30,470 nucleotides of DNA. Source: Chara braunii. Its lineage: Eukaryota > Streptophyta > Charophyceae > Charales > Characeae. Below the pieces are notes generated by a model, which made no database searches, was not told where the DNA came from, and was given only the letters and a program-made list of their open reading frames with translations. The stretch lies in assembly GCA_003427395.1 (NCBI GenBank), contig BFEA01000435.1, forward strand, positions 432,012-462,481. The letters run 5' to 3'. Below, piece by piece: positions 9,578 to 19,879 of this stretch (positions within the stretch are counted from its first letter, which is position 1; each line of letters opens with the position of its first letter). The translations under genes and the position numbers were made by a program.

Positions 9578-11682
9578 ATGGATGACTATCCCATCCAGGG
9601 CCTGTTGGCCTTTTCTGTCCTGCTCGGGCTGCTGTTCCGGTTTATGTTCCCACTGGGGTTCAGGCGTATATGCACGTCCCGCATGTTGATGCGGTATGAA
9701 ACAGTGAAGCCTGGCCCTACACCTGCGGAACAGGTAGAAGTAGACTGCAGGTTGGCGGAAAAGAAAAAAGAGAGAGAAGTCGAGAAAAAACAGAAAGAAG
9801 AAGAGGCAAGAAAAAAAATGAAAGAGAAAATGGAGAAAGAGTTGGAAGAAGAGTTGAAAAGTATAGAAGAAGAAAAAGAAGAAGAAGAAGTAGAACAAGA
9901 AGAAGAACAAACATTAGAAAGATGTCGTCCCGTGGACATACCGGAGAGTAGTACCGCACAACGGCTCCCCGTTGAACCACTGGATTGGGCCGGATAGTAC
10001 TACAACTCCAACGAACCCTTAAAGGAATCTGAAGAAGAACGAGACGTTTTCCTTGCCAAATTGGCCACAGTGCCAGACACCATTGAACGCAATCTGATGT
10101 TGGAGGAGAAGAGGGCGGAGTTGAATAGGAAGTTGTTAGCAGCCAGGAGACAAGAGGTGGAAGAAAAAAAAGAGGCTGTAGGCAGAAGGGGAGAAATTGC
10201 AAAAGACTTTAGAAAAGCAAAAAGAAAAACCCTCTGCGACCGAAGAACAGCTTGCTCTCCTCAGGGAGGCCGTCCTCAATACAAGACAAGATATGAACTT
10301 AATGCGTTAGACCTTGCAAAGAGTTGAAACGCATCGGGTTGAGTTCGAAAATGTTTGGAACAACTTCTTGGAGAAGTCAGCCAAGGATGTTGACCAGCAT
10401 GTACAAACATACATGCGGGCTTTGGACGAACACGTCACGAAGACATTCACCCCGAAGGTCATAGAGAAAATTGTAAAGGGAGCTGGAGGCGGCGGAGGAG
10501 ATGGAGATGATGATGGCGATGATGACAAAAAGGAGAAGAGAAGTGGGGATCCAAAGGAAAAACTTCCACAAGAAACCGGGCAGGTTAGTAAGATAAAACT
10601 TAAACTGTCGTGGACCTATAATGGAAAGAAGGAGGAAAGTGTCCTGCATTGGGCGGCAGCAATCGAAACCTATGTGTACGGACAGCGGATCCCATACTCC
10701 ATACTGGGACAGGGTACTAATGGCAACTTCATGCATGGGAGGCGACGCCATGAGCTTCGCCATCTTGCTGCAAAAAGAGGCGGGATGCAGCTCGATGGTA
10801 GAGTATTCACAGCAAACGCGAATCGAAGATTTCCTTAAATTGATTAGAGAGAGATTCGAGGATAAATATTTGGCACAACGCACTGAGATGCTAATCCTCA
10901 GCCTCCCTGATAGGAAATGGAAAAGTACCTCGGCCTTGAAAGCAACTATGGATGAACTATTGCAATGCCCTGACCATGGATTGACGCCTGCCCAAATCTT
11001 GAACAGCTTTGCACGAGCACTCCCGGACCCCCTGAGAACGCAACTCTATCCCCGCACCAAAGAAGAAGAGATGATGTACGAGAAGTTCGGCAAGATCGCC
11101 ATAGATCACGCCGGCTTCCTCGCCGAAGCAAACTATTGCCACTATTGGAAGGATCTGCAAGCGGGAAAAAAATGACAAAACCGCATAATCTTAGGGTCTA
11201 TACCTGGGAAAGACAGTCTCCTTCTAACCTTTGAGGAAGGAGGCGCTGAGACCATTCCTTGGGATCAAGTGAACTATGGTCTCGATGAACTCAGCGGACC
11301 AGTAGCTCAGGAGGGGAGTTACGTGGCTGTTGCAGCCCGCGGGGGAGGGCGTCCAGGAAGAGGGCGTGGCCGAGGAAGAGGTCGCGGCCGTGGTGGACGA
11401 GGATTCGGCACCCAGAGGGGTGGTGGTGAAGGAAGCCACTACGTGGGATGAAGAGGAAATGGTCCCTCACAAGGTGGTCGTGGTTCTTACTCGACCTGGG
11501 GTAGAGGAAGAGGCACGTGGTACAATAAGTGGGACAAACCGTACCCACCACATCTAGGCCTACCCGAAGGAGAGCCTTGGAAAGAATTCGGAATAACAAA
11601 GAAAGTCTGGGCTAAGAGAAAGAAAGCAGACCAATGCCTCAAGTGTCCCCGACCACATTGTCCCCTATTGCCCTGACTATAG
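9578..11682 (+). pseudogene. Gag polyprotein remnant with acidic/basic coil and RGG box
   Basis: Gag forms the retrotransposon capsid and packages its RNA. I take the ATG at 9578 (MDDYPIQGLLAFSVLL). Residues about 7-25 are strongly hydrophobic, which is unusual for Gag. A long Glu/Lys-rich predicted coiled coil follows (about 9750-9915). TAG at 9995-9997 interrupts. The frame shifts near the A-rich tract at about 10215, meets TAG at 10308-10310, and shifts again near 10720. A capsid-like segment follows (EDFLKLIRERFEDKYLAQRT, LPDPLRTQLYP), typical of plant Ty3 Gag. Then come stops at 11173 and 11449, an Arg-Gly-rich RGG box (11338-11408) and a damaged zinc knuckle (CLKCPRPHC). Stops at 11674-11676 and 11680-11682 close this part. 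The Gag/Pol border is uncertain. Confidence 0.8.
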
Positions 11683-12561
11683 GGGGGCAAAAGGGAACAA
11701 CTAGTAGAGGTGTCAGTTGCCTCTACCGGAGCTTTGAATGTTGAAAAACCAGAATCCTCCCATTCGAAGGCTCCAGTGGCAGAAACTGAAGAGGAAGGAA
11801 GTCCCCATCTAGTGCACTGTCCAGAGGTGGCAAACATATGCATCTCTCTAGATGGATCCCTCACTGGCGTGGGTGATGAGTTGGCCGCTCATCGCCAAGC
11901 CTGGACTGAAATGAAAAAGAAGAAAGGACAGTTAATAATTGTAGATCTTGAAATAAATCGAATAAGAGTAGGAGGAATGATCGATAGTGGGTCTACACGA
12001 AGTTATATTAGTAAAAGAGGTTTGTAGAAACTGCGTCTTGGGCTCAAGGTTAAGAATCTGAATAAGCCCATTGTAAGTAAGTTAGTGAATAGTACTGAGG
12101 TTGTTATGGATAGATACGTCGAGGGGGTACAAGTATACTTTCGGCTAGAGGCAGAGGGAAAGGTGAAATGTGTTCTCCACTCTCTGACCTTCTTGGTGGA
12201 GGATAACTTGCCCTTTGATGTGTTATTAGGAATGGATTGGGGTGAGGCTGCCAATGCGGATTTGAAATTAAGAGAGCACGAATGTTGGCTCCCGAATCCG
12301 CAAGGAGGAAAGAAGAAAATCTGCCTCTATCATGAGTCTGGAAAGGAAAGCAACCTAGCTCAATGTTGCATGAGTGCCCCAGCGTTCGCTCGCCATGTTA
12401 AGAAATATAACTTATATGACAAAGTCTTTGTTGCATATGCGCGCCCAGTGAAGGAAGGAGAAAATAAGGAAGAAATCCGGTCTCAAGAGATTGAGAGAAT
12501 CTTGAAAGAATTTGCAGATGTGGCTGAAGCCCCAAGCGGTGTGGTAGAAAGACCCATCTGA
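11683..12561 (+). pseudogene. Pol: retropepsin-like aspartic protease region, broken
   Basis: The protease cleaves the Gag-Pol polyprotein. The catalytic motif reads MIDSGSTRSYIS (about 11979-12014), the DSG(S/T) active-site loop of Ty3 proteases. The second hallmark, PFDVLLGMDWG (about 12211-12243), is the C-terminal flap and ILG-type strand. A TAG (12025-12027) falls just after the active site. The segment runs into the RT in the same frame through ILKEFADVAEAPSGVVERPI, then a TGA (12559-12561) where Arg would be expected (CGA to TGA). The protein is neither complete nor functional here. Confidence 0.85.
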
Positions 12562-13850
12562 CACCACATTGATATCATTCCAGGGAGCGCACCCCCGAAA
12601 GGGCCTATCTATCGTATGTCGCCCCAGGAATTGGATGAACTGCGAACCCAACTCGATGAGTTGCTGAAGAACGGATGGATAAGGTCTAGCTCCTCACCCT
12701 ATGGTGCGCCTGTGCTCTTTGTGCCAAAGAAGGACGGCGGCGTTCGCATGTGTATAGACTATAGGAGGTTAAATGATATAACAGTAAAGAATGCTGAACC
12801 ATTACCGCGAATAGATGATTTGTTGGATCGCGTGCAAGAAAGCAAAATATTCTCAAAGATCGATCTAAAATTCGGCTACCATTAGATTGAGGTTGAGCCG
12901 GAAGACCAACATAAGACTGCCTTCAGGATGAGGTATGGACATTATGGGTTCATAGTTTTTCCCTTTGGTCTAACGAATGCCCCTGCCATTTTCCAAAGAA
13001 CGATGAACGAACTCTTTCGTGCATGGTTCGACAAATTTGTTGTTATCTATCTAGACAATATTTTGATTTTTAGCAAAGATGAAAAAGAGCATGTTGAGCA
13101 CCTTCGACTTGTGCTAAATAAGCTGAGAGAAGCGAAACTCAAGTTAAACCCAAAGAAGTGCGAATGGACGAAGCGTCAGGTTCTATACTTAGGACATGTG
13201 ATTGATGGAGATAGGGTCAAACCGGAAGATGCCAAAATAGCAGCAATAAGAGATTGGTCAAACCCCCGCATTTTGACTGAGTTGCGGTCGTTCCTTGGGT
13301 TAGCTAACTATTATCGCAAGTTTGTAAGACACTTTACGATAATAGTTGCTCCTTTCGCAGGTTGCTTAAGAAAGAAGTAATTTGGAAGTGGGATTCAAAC
13401 TGCACGATGTCTTTTAAGCGTCTGAAAAAATGTTTGATTAACTATCCGGTTTAGAAAGTGGCAGACCCTTCATTACCCTTCGTGGTCACGACCGACGCTA
13501 GTCAATATGGTATAGGTGTTGTACTCCAGCAAGACGATGGGCATGGATACAGACCTGTAGAGTTTATGTCTTGTCGGTTGCCTAATGAGAAAGTAGCCGC
13601 CTCGACATATGAAAGAGAGTTGTATGCTCTTCGTGAGGCTCTCAATCATTGGCGACACTATCTTCTAGGAAGGCATTTTAAGGTATACTCTGACCATGAG
13701 ACACTTCGCTGGCTCAAAACGCAAGCTCGAATGACACCTAAGTTAACAAGGTGGGCTGCGGAGATTGATATGTTTGACTTTGAACTAAAGCCAGTAAAGG
13801 GTAAGTATAATATTGTTGTTGATGCACTAAGTCGTAGATCATACTTTTTT
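12562..13850 (+). pseudogene. Pol: reverse transcriptase and RNase H, catalytically dead
   Basis: This converts element RNA to DNA and removes the RNA strand. RT landmarks are [47 protein letters not shown] followed by TAG (12883-12885, Gln expected), FPFGLTNAPAIFQ, and YLDNILIFSK (D at 13054, N at 13057). The second catalytic Asp of the YLDD box is Asn. LGHVID and RSFLGLANYYRKF mark the connection. A one-base frameshift near 13358 and a TAG (13452-13454) precede the RNase H, whose acidic residues are all present: TTDASQYG (Asp at 13494), YERELYAL, VYSDHETLRWL and VDALSRR. Confidence 0.93.
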
Positions 13851-15374
13851 GGTGCTATCGTGACTTACTTAGATGTGGGTGCTGACCTACAAGAAAAAAT
13901 TAGGAATGCGTATCCATCTGATTCTATCTATGGGGCCATGATTAAGCAAGTACAAGAAAAACCAGCAGAGTTTCCTGATCATAAAGTTACTCAGGGTCTA
14001 TTGTTTGAACGAACTGATGTGAATGATAGGCTGTGTATACCAAATGATGAAGAAATCAAGAGTATGATCTAAGGGGAATGTCATGATACAGAAGGTCATT
14101 TTGGGTGGAAGAAAGCCTATGGAACTTTGTTGCGTTCCTACACCTGGCCTCGAATGAAAGCAGACTGTATCGCATACGAGCAAGGTTGTCAAGTGTGTCA
14201 AAGGAACAAAAACACTATGCAATCTTCCCTTGGGCAACTTAAGCCCTTGCCTATCCCTACAGACCCTGGAGACTCTGTGTCTATAGATTTCATGGATACT
14301 AAGGTAAAGAGCAGGAACGGGAAAACGCAAGTAATGGTCATCGTGGATAGATTCACTAAGTATGCTGTTTTTGTAGCTTTGCCTTCGGAAGCAAAGACCG
14401 ATTTGGTAATTCGGGAATTCTTTAACCATTGGGTAAAGGATTTTGGGCATCCCTTGACTATTGTTAGTGACAGAGATACCAGGTTCACAAGTGAACAATG
14501 GCAGCAACTAATGAATGCGTACGGCTCTAAGTTGACTATGTCATTAGGCAGACATCCTGAGACTAATGGCAAGACTGAGCAGATGAACAAGATTTTGCGT
14601 CGGACTTTGCGCATGTACATTCGTCCCGATCAGATTGACTGGGATGAACATCTGCCTAAGGTTGCTAGTGCCTATAATAACTTTGGACACCTATCTACGT
14701 GTAAGGCTCATATGGAGTTACACCTGGGATGGCGTCCACGCAGACCCATTGATTATCTAAATCCGGATCAAGTGCATAAGTTTCCTGTAGGGACTAGTGA
14801 ATTTGCAGTCCAATATCAGAAAGATATTAAAAAGGTGAAAGCAAACATCCTTAAAGCACATCAGCAGATGATTGAACAAGCAAATAAACACAGACGACCG
14901 TCTCAATTTGTTGTAGGGGACTTAGTTTGGGTAAAGTCTAAGGAGTTCGCTCCTGAGGAGAACATCTCTCAGAAACTCCTATCCGCCTACAGAGAACCTT
15001 GGCAAGTTTTGGATGTAATTGGAGATGTGGATGGTCCTTCATATGTCATTGAGATTCCTCTACATCTACGTACATATCCAGTGTTCCATGCATCCAAGCT
15101 CTTTCCTTGTGTAACGAATGAGCTCTTCCCAAGTTGCCGATCAGCGATACCTCCAAGTATGGATGGGAAGTATGACGTCGATAAAATTGTTGCAGAAAGT
15201 ACTTACTACACTAGACGTAGAGGCAGACTACAACGACGTTATAAGGTGAGGTTTGCATACCAGGATCCTAGTGAAGATCGCTGGTTCACAAGGGAAGAAT
15301 TGTTAGATTTTGCACCTCATATTGTGTCTGCATATGAAAGCGCAAAAAGAGGGATTCATATCCTTGATAGGTAA
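13851..15374 (+). pseudogene. Pol: integrase with D,D35E core and C-terminal chromodomain
   Basis: Integrase inserts the cDNA into the host genome; the chromodomain guides it to marked chromatin. One stop (TAA 14070-14072) lies just before the HHCC zinc finger: His at 14082 and 14097, Cys at 14187 and 14196 (HX4H-X29-CX2C). From 14073 to 15374 the frame is uninterrupted. The catalytic triad is Asp 14286, Asp 14469 and Glu 14577, giving DX60DX35E. A GPY-like stretch (KLLSAYREPWQVLD, VFHASKLFP) follows. The C-terminal 60 residues (DKIVAESTYYTRRRGRLQRR to EDRWFTREELLDFAP) have a chromodomain pattern, with Trp and acidic residues in the expected places. The frame ends at TAG/TAA 15372-15377. This is the best-preserved part of the element. 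Confidence 0.92.
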
Positions 15375-15456
15375 ATGATTCTCAGAGGACTTCGAAACTA
15401 GGCCGACGAGAGTAAAAGGGCCTTTACCCGGTTCAGGCCTTGTAAAAGTAAAGCAT
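15375..15456 (+). other. Short 3' untranslated stretch with weak polypurine tract
   Basis: A few purine-rich runs (GAGAGTAAAAGGG near 15408; AAAAGTAAAG just before the LTR) could be the plus-strand primer, but none is a clean polypurine tract abutting the LTR. It may have decayed. Confidence 0.4.
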
Positions 15457-16577
15457 TGTGAAAGGGTATCTCGCCAAGGCTTAGAAACGTGAAAGCAGGT
15501 CAAAGGTCAAGTCCTCTATCAACGGGCACATCCTCCCAAACTAAAGCAAAGGTCATTGATAAGGGACTTACCTGTTCGCCAGGAGATGCACATGTCATGG
15601 CTTTTCAGATAGAGGTGTGTCTGTACGTGCAGTTAGTGTATCTGTTCGTGTAATAAAGGAGTGTCTATTCACACAATGTGAGTGTCTGTTCAAGCAGTGA
15701 GTGTGCCTGTTCGTCTAAAGTTGTGCCTGTCCGAAAGTAAGTCAATAAGCAAAGTCCCAGTTCTGGTCTGAGTCTAGGGGACAGTCCAGATCCAGACATC
15801 CAGATCCAAATCTAGACCGAGAGGCCTCAGCAGCTGTTGATTTCATTAGGACAAGTACTAGGACATATGCAATGCAAGGTTTGGGACAAAGGAAGGCTTG
15901 AAGCAGCCAATGCAGACCCAACGGGGAAAGGCCAGCGCTATAAAGAAAGCAGCCAGCCTCATTTCTCGCCAAATCTCCACTGGCATATTGTGCGTGGAAG
16001 TGCTGAAGCACTTGTGCGCCAGTCAGTAGAAACAACGCTGGAAAATGAAGATGCGCTAAGAGGGAAGAAGAAGACTATGCGCTGGAAGTGATGCAGCCAT
16101 AGCTGCCCAGCCAATTAGTATAGAGTAGAGGGTTAGTATTAGACATCTATGAGTAGCATTCATAGTAGATCCTTGAGAGAGAAGAATGTGTATGCATCGT
16201 AGGAGGAAGGGACTGAGACAGAGAGTGTTCAAACAAGGTTTGGCTATAGAGAATACTTACCTAAGTTGGATATGAGCTGCAGAGGAAGCGCTGATGAGTA
16301 GAGGCCACAAAGATGACTTGGATACAATCTGCAGAGGCAGCGCTGATGTATTGAAGCTGCATTGATGAGTGGGATGAGACATTTGCTTTGCGCTGATGAG
16401 CGCTGGACTTAGGGAACTATGAAACTCTTTGTAATCATAATTTTGATAATATAAGTTGTGTACTCGGTTCTTTTCTCTCCTATCTTTGTCCAAAGTGTGA
16501 AGACTACAGTTCATTGTGAATCATGATGATGCGTGTTGTGCATACTCTTGCATGAGTTGGTCATCAGGACCCCTGCA
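15457..16577 (+). repeat. 3' LTR
   Basis: This matches the 5' LTR (7489-8606) over its whole length and ends CCCCTGCA. It would supply the polyadenylation site in an active copy. Directly after it lies a TTA-type microsatellite. The TGTCTGTTC array and TATA box are both conserved in it. Confidence 0.95.
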
Positions 16578-16581
16578 TGAA

Positions 16582-16646
16582 TATTACTATTATTTATGTT
16601 ACTATTATTATTATTACTATTATTATTACTATTATTATTTTATTGT
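16582..16646. repeat. Imperfect (TTA)n microsatellite
   Basis: TAT/TTA/CTA triplets run on immediately after the 3' LTR. Expansion or slippage here may have erased the right-hand target duplication. Confidence 0.85.
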
Positions 16647-18021
16647 TAAGAAACTTTGGTCTAACGCCAATCAATCGGGCAGTTTAGCAATCAAACCTGA
16701 CGCGGCGAATGACGATCAATCAAGCAGCTGAGGGACCAAGCAGCCAATCGCAGTGAGCCTACTTGTGGATTGTTCGTTTTCGGTCGATCCGTGTCGTGCC
16801 AGTTGGAAACAACTTCTGGGACATTGTTGCCATGCAGATGCTCTTCGATTCCATGAGCATTTTCACCTACGCATGCAGCTATACTACGCAAGTGTCGTCG
16901 CTCTCCTCAACTACGCACAGGCATCATCATTCACCGCGACTATCCATAGCCCATTTTTTGAATATGCAATGGTGACCGCACAAGGTTTCAAGGACCTCAA
17001 GACTCGTTCGCGCAGGTCTTGACTGCCGTGTCATTCACTTGACGACGGCCATCAGAACCTGTCGACTAACGCACCGATGTGCTGAACAGCGACGCTGGCC
17101 GTTGGGCAACATCGCCATTGCAGATTTCATATCTTTCCTTTGCTCTTTCTTTGTCTCTGTCTCTCTATCCCTCTCTACATATGTCTACAGGCATTTGTCT
17201 ACTTTGTCTTCCTCTCGCTCATTCGTTGTCACTCTCTCTTGCTTGCATGATGGCCATCGTCATGTCCATGAAACGGCAGCAGGCAAGCGCGGAATGAGCA
17301 ACCAGCGCGAAGGTTTCTTCAACTCCTCGAATACGTGCACGGGCAAGTAAGGAAGTTGAACATGCGAGTGATGTGTGAAGATGCCATGGCATGTTGTCAT
17401 TCGAGATGTTGACGACGAACTTGACGTGAACAATGATGTCGTGGGTCAGTCGTGGTACATGACGTATCTTGGAGGTCAGTCTTGGCGGGCAGCGATGTCT
17501 TAGCGTAGTTGTCGTTGATGTCGATGTAGACATAGCGAAGGCGCCATCTCGTAAGAAACTGTGGGAGAAATGGCAGATCTTCTGCACTGCGTCAATCACC
17601 CGAAAGGTATTTCCAGCAGGCACAGCAAGGTTGGCCCGCATTCCGACTCACCTCATGCAGGCCCATTGCGCAAGTCGAAGCCTGATCGGCCTATGTGCAA
17701 ATCGTTTGGCTATCAATGGCCCTGGCCTCGCTTTTGGTCCTATCAGGCGGAACGGCCCATCGGGGCATGGGGAAAAATGTTCAGCAGCCCGTCATTAGGT
17801 TACGTAAATTTCTGCCCACTCAGGTTTGTCATCGACACAGGCCACTGCAATTACGCCACATGTACTAACATTTACGATCGGGCCACGTGGCGTAGGGTGC
17901 TTCATAATCATTACATTATGTCATCCCCATCATGACAATGTTCCTCCGTGAACAATGTTATAAGTGTTACCATCATCGGGTCATCTCACTGTTCCGACGA
18001 GAACCTCATTCGTCATCGGCA
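16647..18021. other. Intergenic sequence, no supported gene
   Basis: I see no recognisable protein on either strand, and every open frame is short and unlike known families. A CT-rich stretch lies at 17130-17230 (TCTCTGTCTCTC). A spliced gene with short exons cannot be ruled out by eye, but nothing positive supports one. Confidence 0.5.
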
Positions 18022-18045
18022 ACATTGTTTGTTAACGAACAATGT
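18022..18045. repeat. 24-bp near-perfect palindrome
   Basis: The left arm ACATTGTTTGTT and right arm AACGAACAATGT are inverted around GTTAAC, with one mismatched pair (18030/18037). ACAATGTT also occurs twice just upstream (about 17936 and 17955). It may be a protein-binding site or a relic of a transposon end. Confidence 0.6.
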
Positions 18046-18235
18046 CGCCACTGTTGCGTGTGGATGACATGTGTCGAAGCAATCATGCCCCGATCATGAA
18101 AACGCATGATACAAGAGAACGGGCTGGTGTGTTAGTGAGCAAGAGCACCACATGTCTCTTCCACCACCTATAAAGAGCAATGGCACTTTCAGAGGATGAC
18201 GCATATGCCTTCCTCTATACACGTGTCCAGTAGCT

Positions 18236-18570
18236 AATTGTTGTAGTTCGATCAAGATCCGAACTTCACAATTAAAGGTCGACAATTCACCAGCCTCACC
18301 CCCCCAATCTCGCTACTATCGTTGAAGACGTGGTGATGGAGTTCGGATTCCGGCAGACTACAAGGAAATAACATTCAAAGAAATATTTGCGTTGTTTAGC
18401 CTTTCCGACGCAAGTGCAAGTCCCATGTACTGTTTGTCGTAGTTCGCTGGCATCCAAACTTCACCATTTGGGGTTAGCAGTTGTCGTACCTTGCAACCGT
18501 GTAAGATTGTCATGGTTAAGGCATTGAATGTGAAGTTCGGATCCCGACAGACTTGTAGGATTCGCAACTT
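18236..18570. repeat. Tandem pair of ~195-bp units with inverted arms
   Basis: GTTGTAGTTCG (18240) recurs as GTCGTAGTTCG (18436), and AGTTCGGATTCCGGCAGACT (18340) recurs as AGTTCGGATCCCGACAGACT (18534), so a unit of about 195 bp is duplicated. Within each unit the ends are inverted: GATCCGAACTTCACA (18256-18270) is the exact reverse complement of 18529-18543. Each unit could fold as a hairpin, in the style of a MITE or foldback element. The middles of the units are poorly conserved. Confidence 0.6.
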
Positions 18571-18970
18571 CGTGGGAACGCAATCACTAACAAGAAAGGA
18601 CTGCAGAAATTATTCTTGACTCGAACAGGTTTTTTCGAAGTCCGCATTCGGGGGGTTCTGAGGGATTTCACGTCGTTTCTTGTCTTTTTAACGAAAGTCG
18701 CTAATGCTTTCACGCAAACCACCATATACTGCCGTATTCGTTTCTCATTACACGGGCAAAAACCAGCATTTTGACAAGTTTGGATCCCAGTGCCCTAAGG
18801 AAATCGTGTTTTGGATCATGCGCTTTAAAAGCCCACACTTCTGGAGGACATTACTATGTTTGACATGCATGTGCAGTTCGTCTTCTATGAGACTATGAGT
18901 GGTAGAATATTTACAAAACAAGAAAGAGCATCATGAACCCCGCTCTACACCACTGACAGCTCCCCACAAA
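18571..18970. other. Intergenic, nothing recognised
   Basis: There are no repeats or protein-like frames that I can support. GAAGTCCGCATTCGG near 18637 distantly resembles the AGTTCGGAT motif of the preceding tandem pair. Confidence 0.4.
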
Positions 18971-18973
18971 GGC

Positions 18974-19017
18974 GGGGCGGGGCGACCCCGCCCCCACCAA
19001 TCAATCAATCAATCAAT
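18974..19017. repeat. GC hairpin followed by (AATC)n microsatellite
   Basis: GGGGCGGGG (18974-18982) is perfectly complementary to CCCCGCCCC (18986-18994), with a CGA loop. A short (AATC)n run follows (about 18999-19017), then A-runs and a T-run to about 19060. Confidence 0.85.
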
Positions 19018-19139
19018 GAACGGGAAAAAAAAGGGGAAAAAAAAGGCATTTTTTTTTTTTCAATTTGGTTCGATTTCGCCCATACCCCCGCCCACCAAAA
19101 GTTGATCATTTTCGTTTTTTTTTTTGTGTGGGGGGGTGG

Positions 19140-19300
19140 GGCCGGGGATGCGCCACCACGTGGTGTCTCCCGAATTTTGAATGTTGCTCCCCTGCGGCCG
19201 CCACGTGGCTTCAAAGCCGCGCGTCCGCGCGGACGTGTCCGCGGGGTCGGCGGACTGGCCGCGTCCGCGGATTCGGCCGCGGATGGCCGCCGCCGAGGGG
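19140..19300. repeat. CpG-rich palindromic block, related to 108-200
   Basis: Dense CpG sequence holding the 14-bp palindrome CGTCCGCGCGGACG (19222-19235), repeated TCCGCGG, two CACGTG cores, and GGCCGCGGATG (19275-19285) shared with position 134. A gene promoter CpG island is the alternative, but no downstream coding sequence is visible. Confidence 0.5.
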
Positions 19301-19350
19301 GATTCATAGACTGGACAATCGGACAAGGACACCAGACCCGTGTCTGGATC

Positions 19351-19420
19351 AAACCGGACCTGCGGTTAACCGCACATCAAACCGGACCTGCGGTTAACCG
19401 CACATCAAACCGGACATCCA
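19351..19420. repeat. 28-bp tandem repeat with central palindrome
   Basis: The 28-bp unit at 19351-19378 repeats exactly at 19379-19406, and a third partial copy starts at 19407. Each full unit holds the palindrome TGCGGTTAACCGCA (19361-19374, 19389-19402). Surrounding CCGGA/TCCGG motifs up to 19472 suggest a larger element built of inverted CCGGA repeats. Confidence 0.85.
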
Positions 19421-19475
19421 GACATCCGGAAATGGACAGTCCGGTTTGCTGTGTCAATATCCGGTTGTCCGGATT

Positions 19476-19476
<1 letters not shown>

Positions 19477-19537
<61 letters not shown>
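19477..19537. repeat. (CA)n microsatellite
   Basis: About 30 uninterrupted CA dinucleotides. Confidence 0.97.
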
Positions 19538-19539
<2 letters not shown>

Positions 19540-19542
19540 AGA

Positions 19543-19879
19543 TACCAAGCAGAGAGCTGAAATGCACCAAGATTCCGTCCAAATAAGAGCAAAGGAGTGA
19601 ACTCATATGCCAATGTAATCGCCCTCAGGCCCCACCAACACAGTATCCAATGTCGCTCTTCTCTGTCTGGCGTCATCGCCCTCCCATCCCTGCTCGCCCC
19701 TCCCGTCCTTCATTGCCCTCCCATCCCTGGCCGCCCCTCCCATCGACCAGACCTTCCTCCCATGTCACAAAAATGCAAGGAATATGAGCGAGAGCGATAG
19801 ACAGAAAATCAAGTTGCAAAATCACGCAGAAGTCTAGATAGTCATGTACCAAGCAGATAGCTCAAATGCACCAAGATTC
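19543..19879. repeat. 33-bp direct repeats 304 bp apart
   Basis: 19543-19575 and 19847-19879 match at 31 of 33 positions (core ATGCACCAAGATTC). The sequence between includes a 37-bp-period CCCTCCCATCCCTG repeat (starting at 19678 and 19715). These may be remnants of one local duplication or the ends of an unrecognised insertion. Confidence 0.7.

Larger units (their letters stand above)
7489..16577 (+). mobile_element. Complete but inactive Ty3/gypsy (chromovirus-like) LTR retrotransposon
   Basis: Two direct repeats of about 1.12 kb bound an interior with PBS, Gag, protease, RT, RNase H, integrase and chromodomain in that order, which defines Ty3/gypsy rather than Copia (where integrase precedes RT). 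The whole element is about 9.09 kb. The LTRs begin TG and end CA. I counted about 64 substitutions and one small indel between them, roughly 94% identity, so the insertion is not recent. The coding frame is broken by at least three frameshifts and about ten stops. The flanking bases (TCCGC before, TGAAT after) do not form a target duplication. Confidence 0.93.

Noticed and set aside
9506-10202. Long minus-strand frames rich in Phe/Ser/Leu opposite Gag
   Set aside because: Antisense shadow of the Glu/Lys-rich Gag coding strand.
16516-17350. Short plus-strand frames including a Tyr-rich stretch
   Set aside because: The Tyr run is the TTA/CTA microsatellite; the others lack any family resemblance or exon signals.
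19377-19676. Minus-strand frame encoding a Val-Cys repeat
   Set aside because: It is only the (CA)n microsatellite translated.
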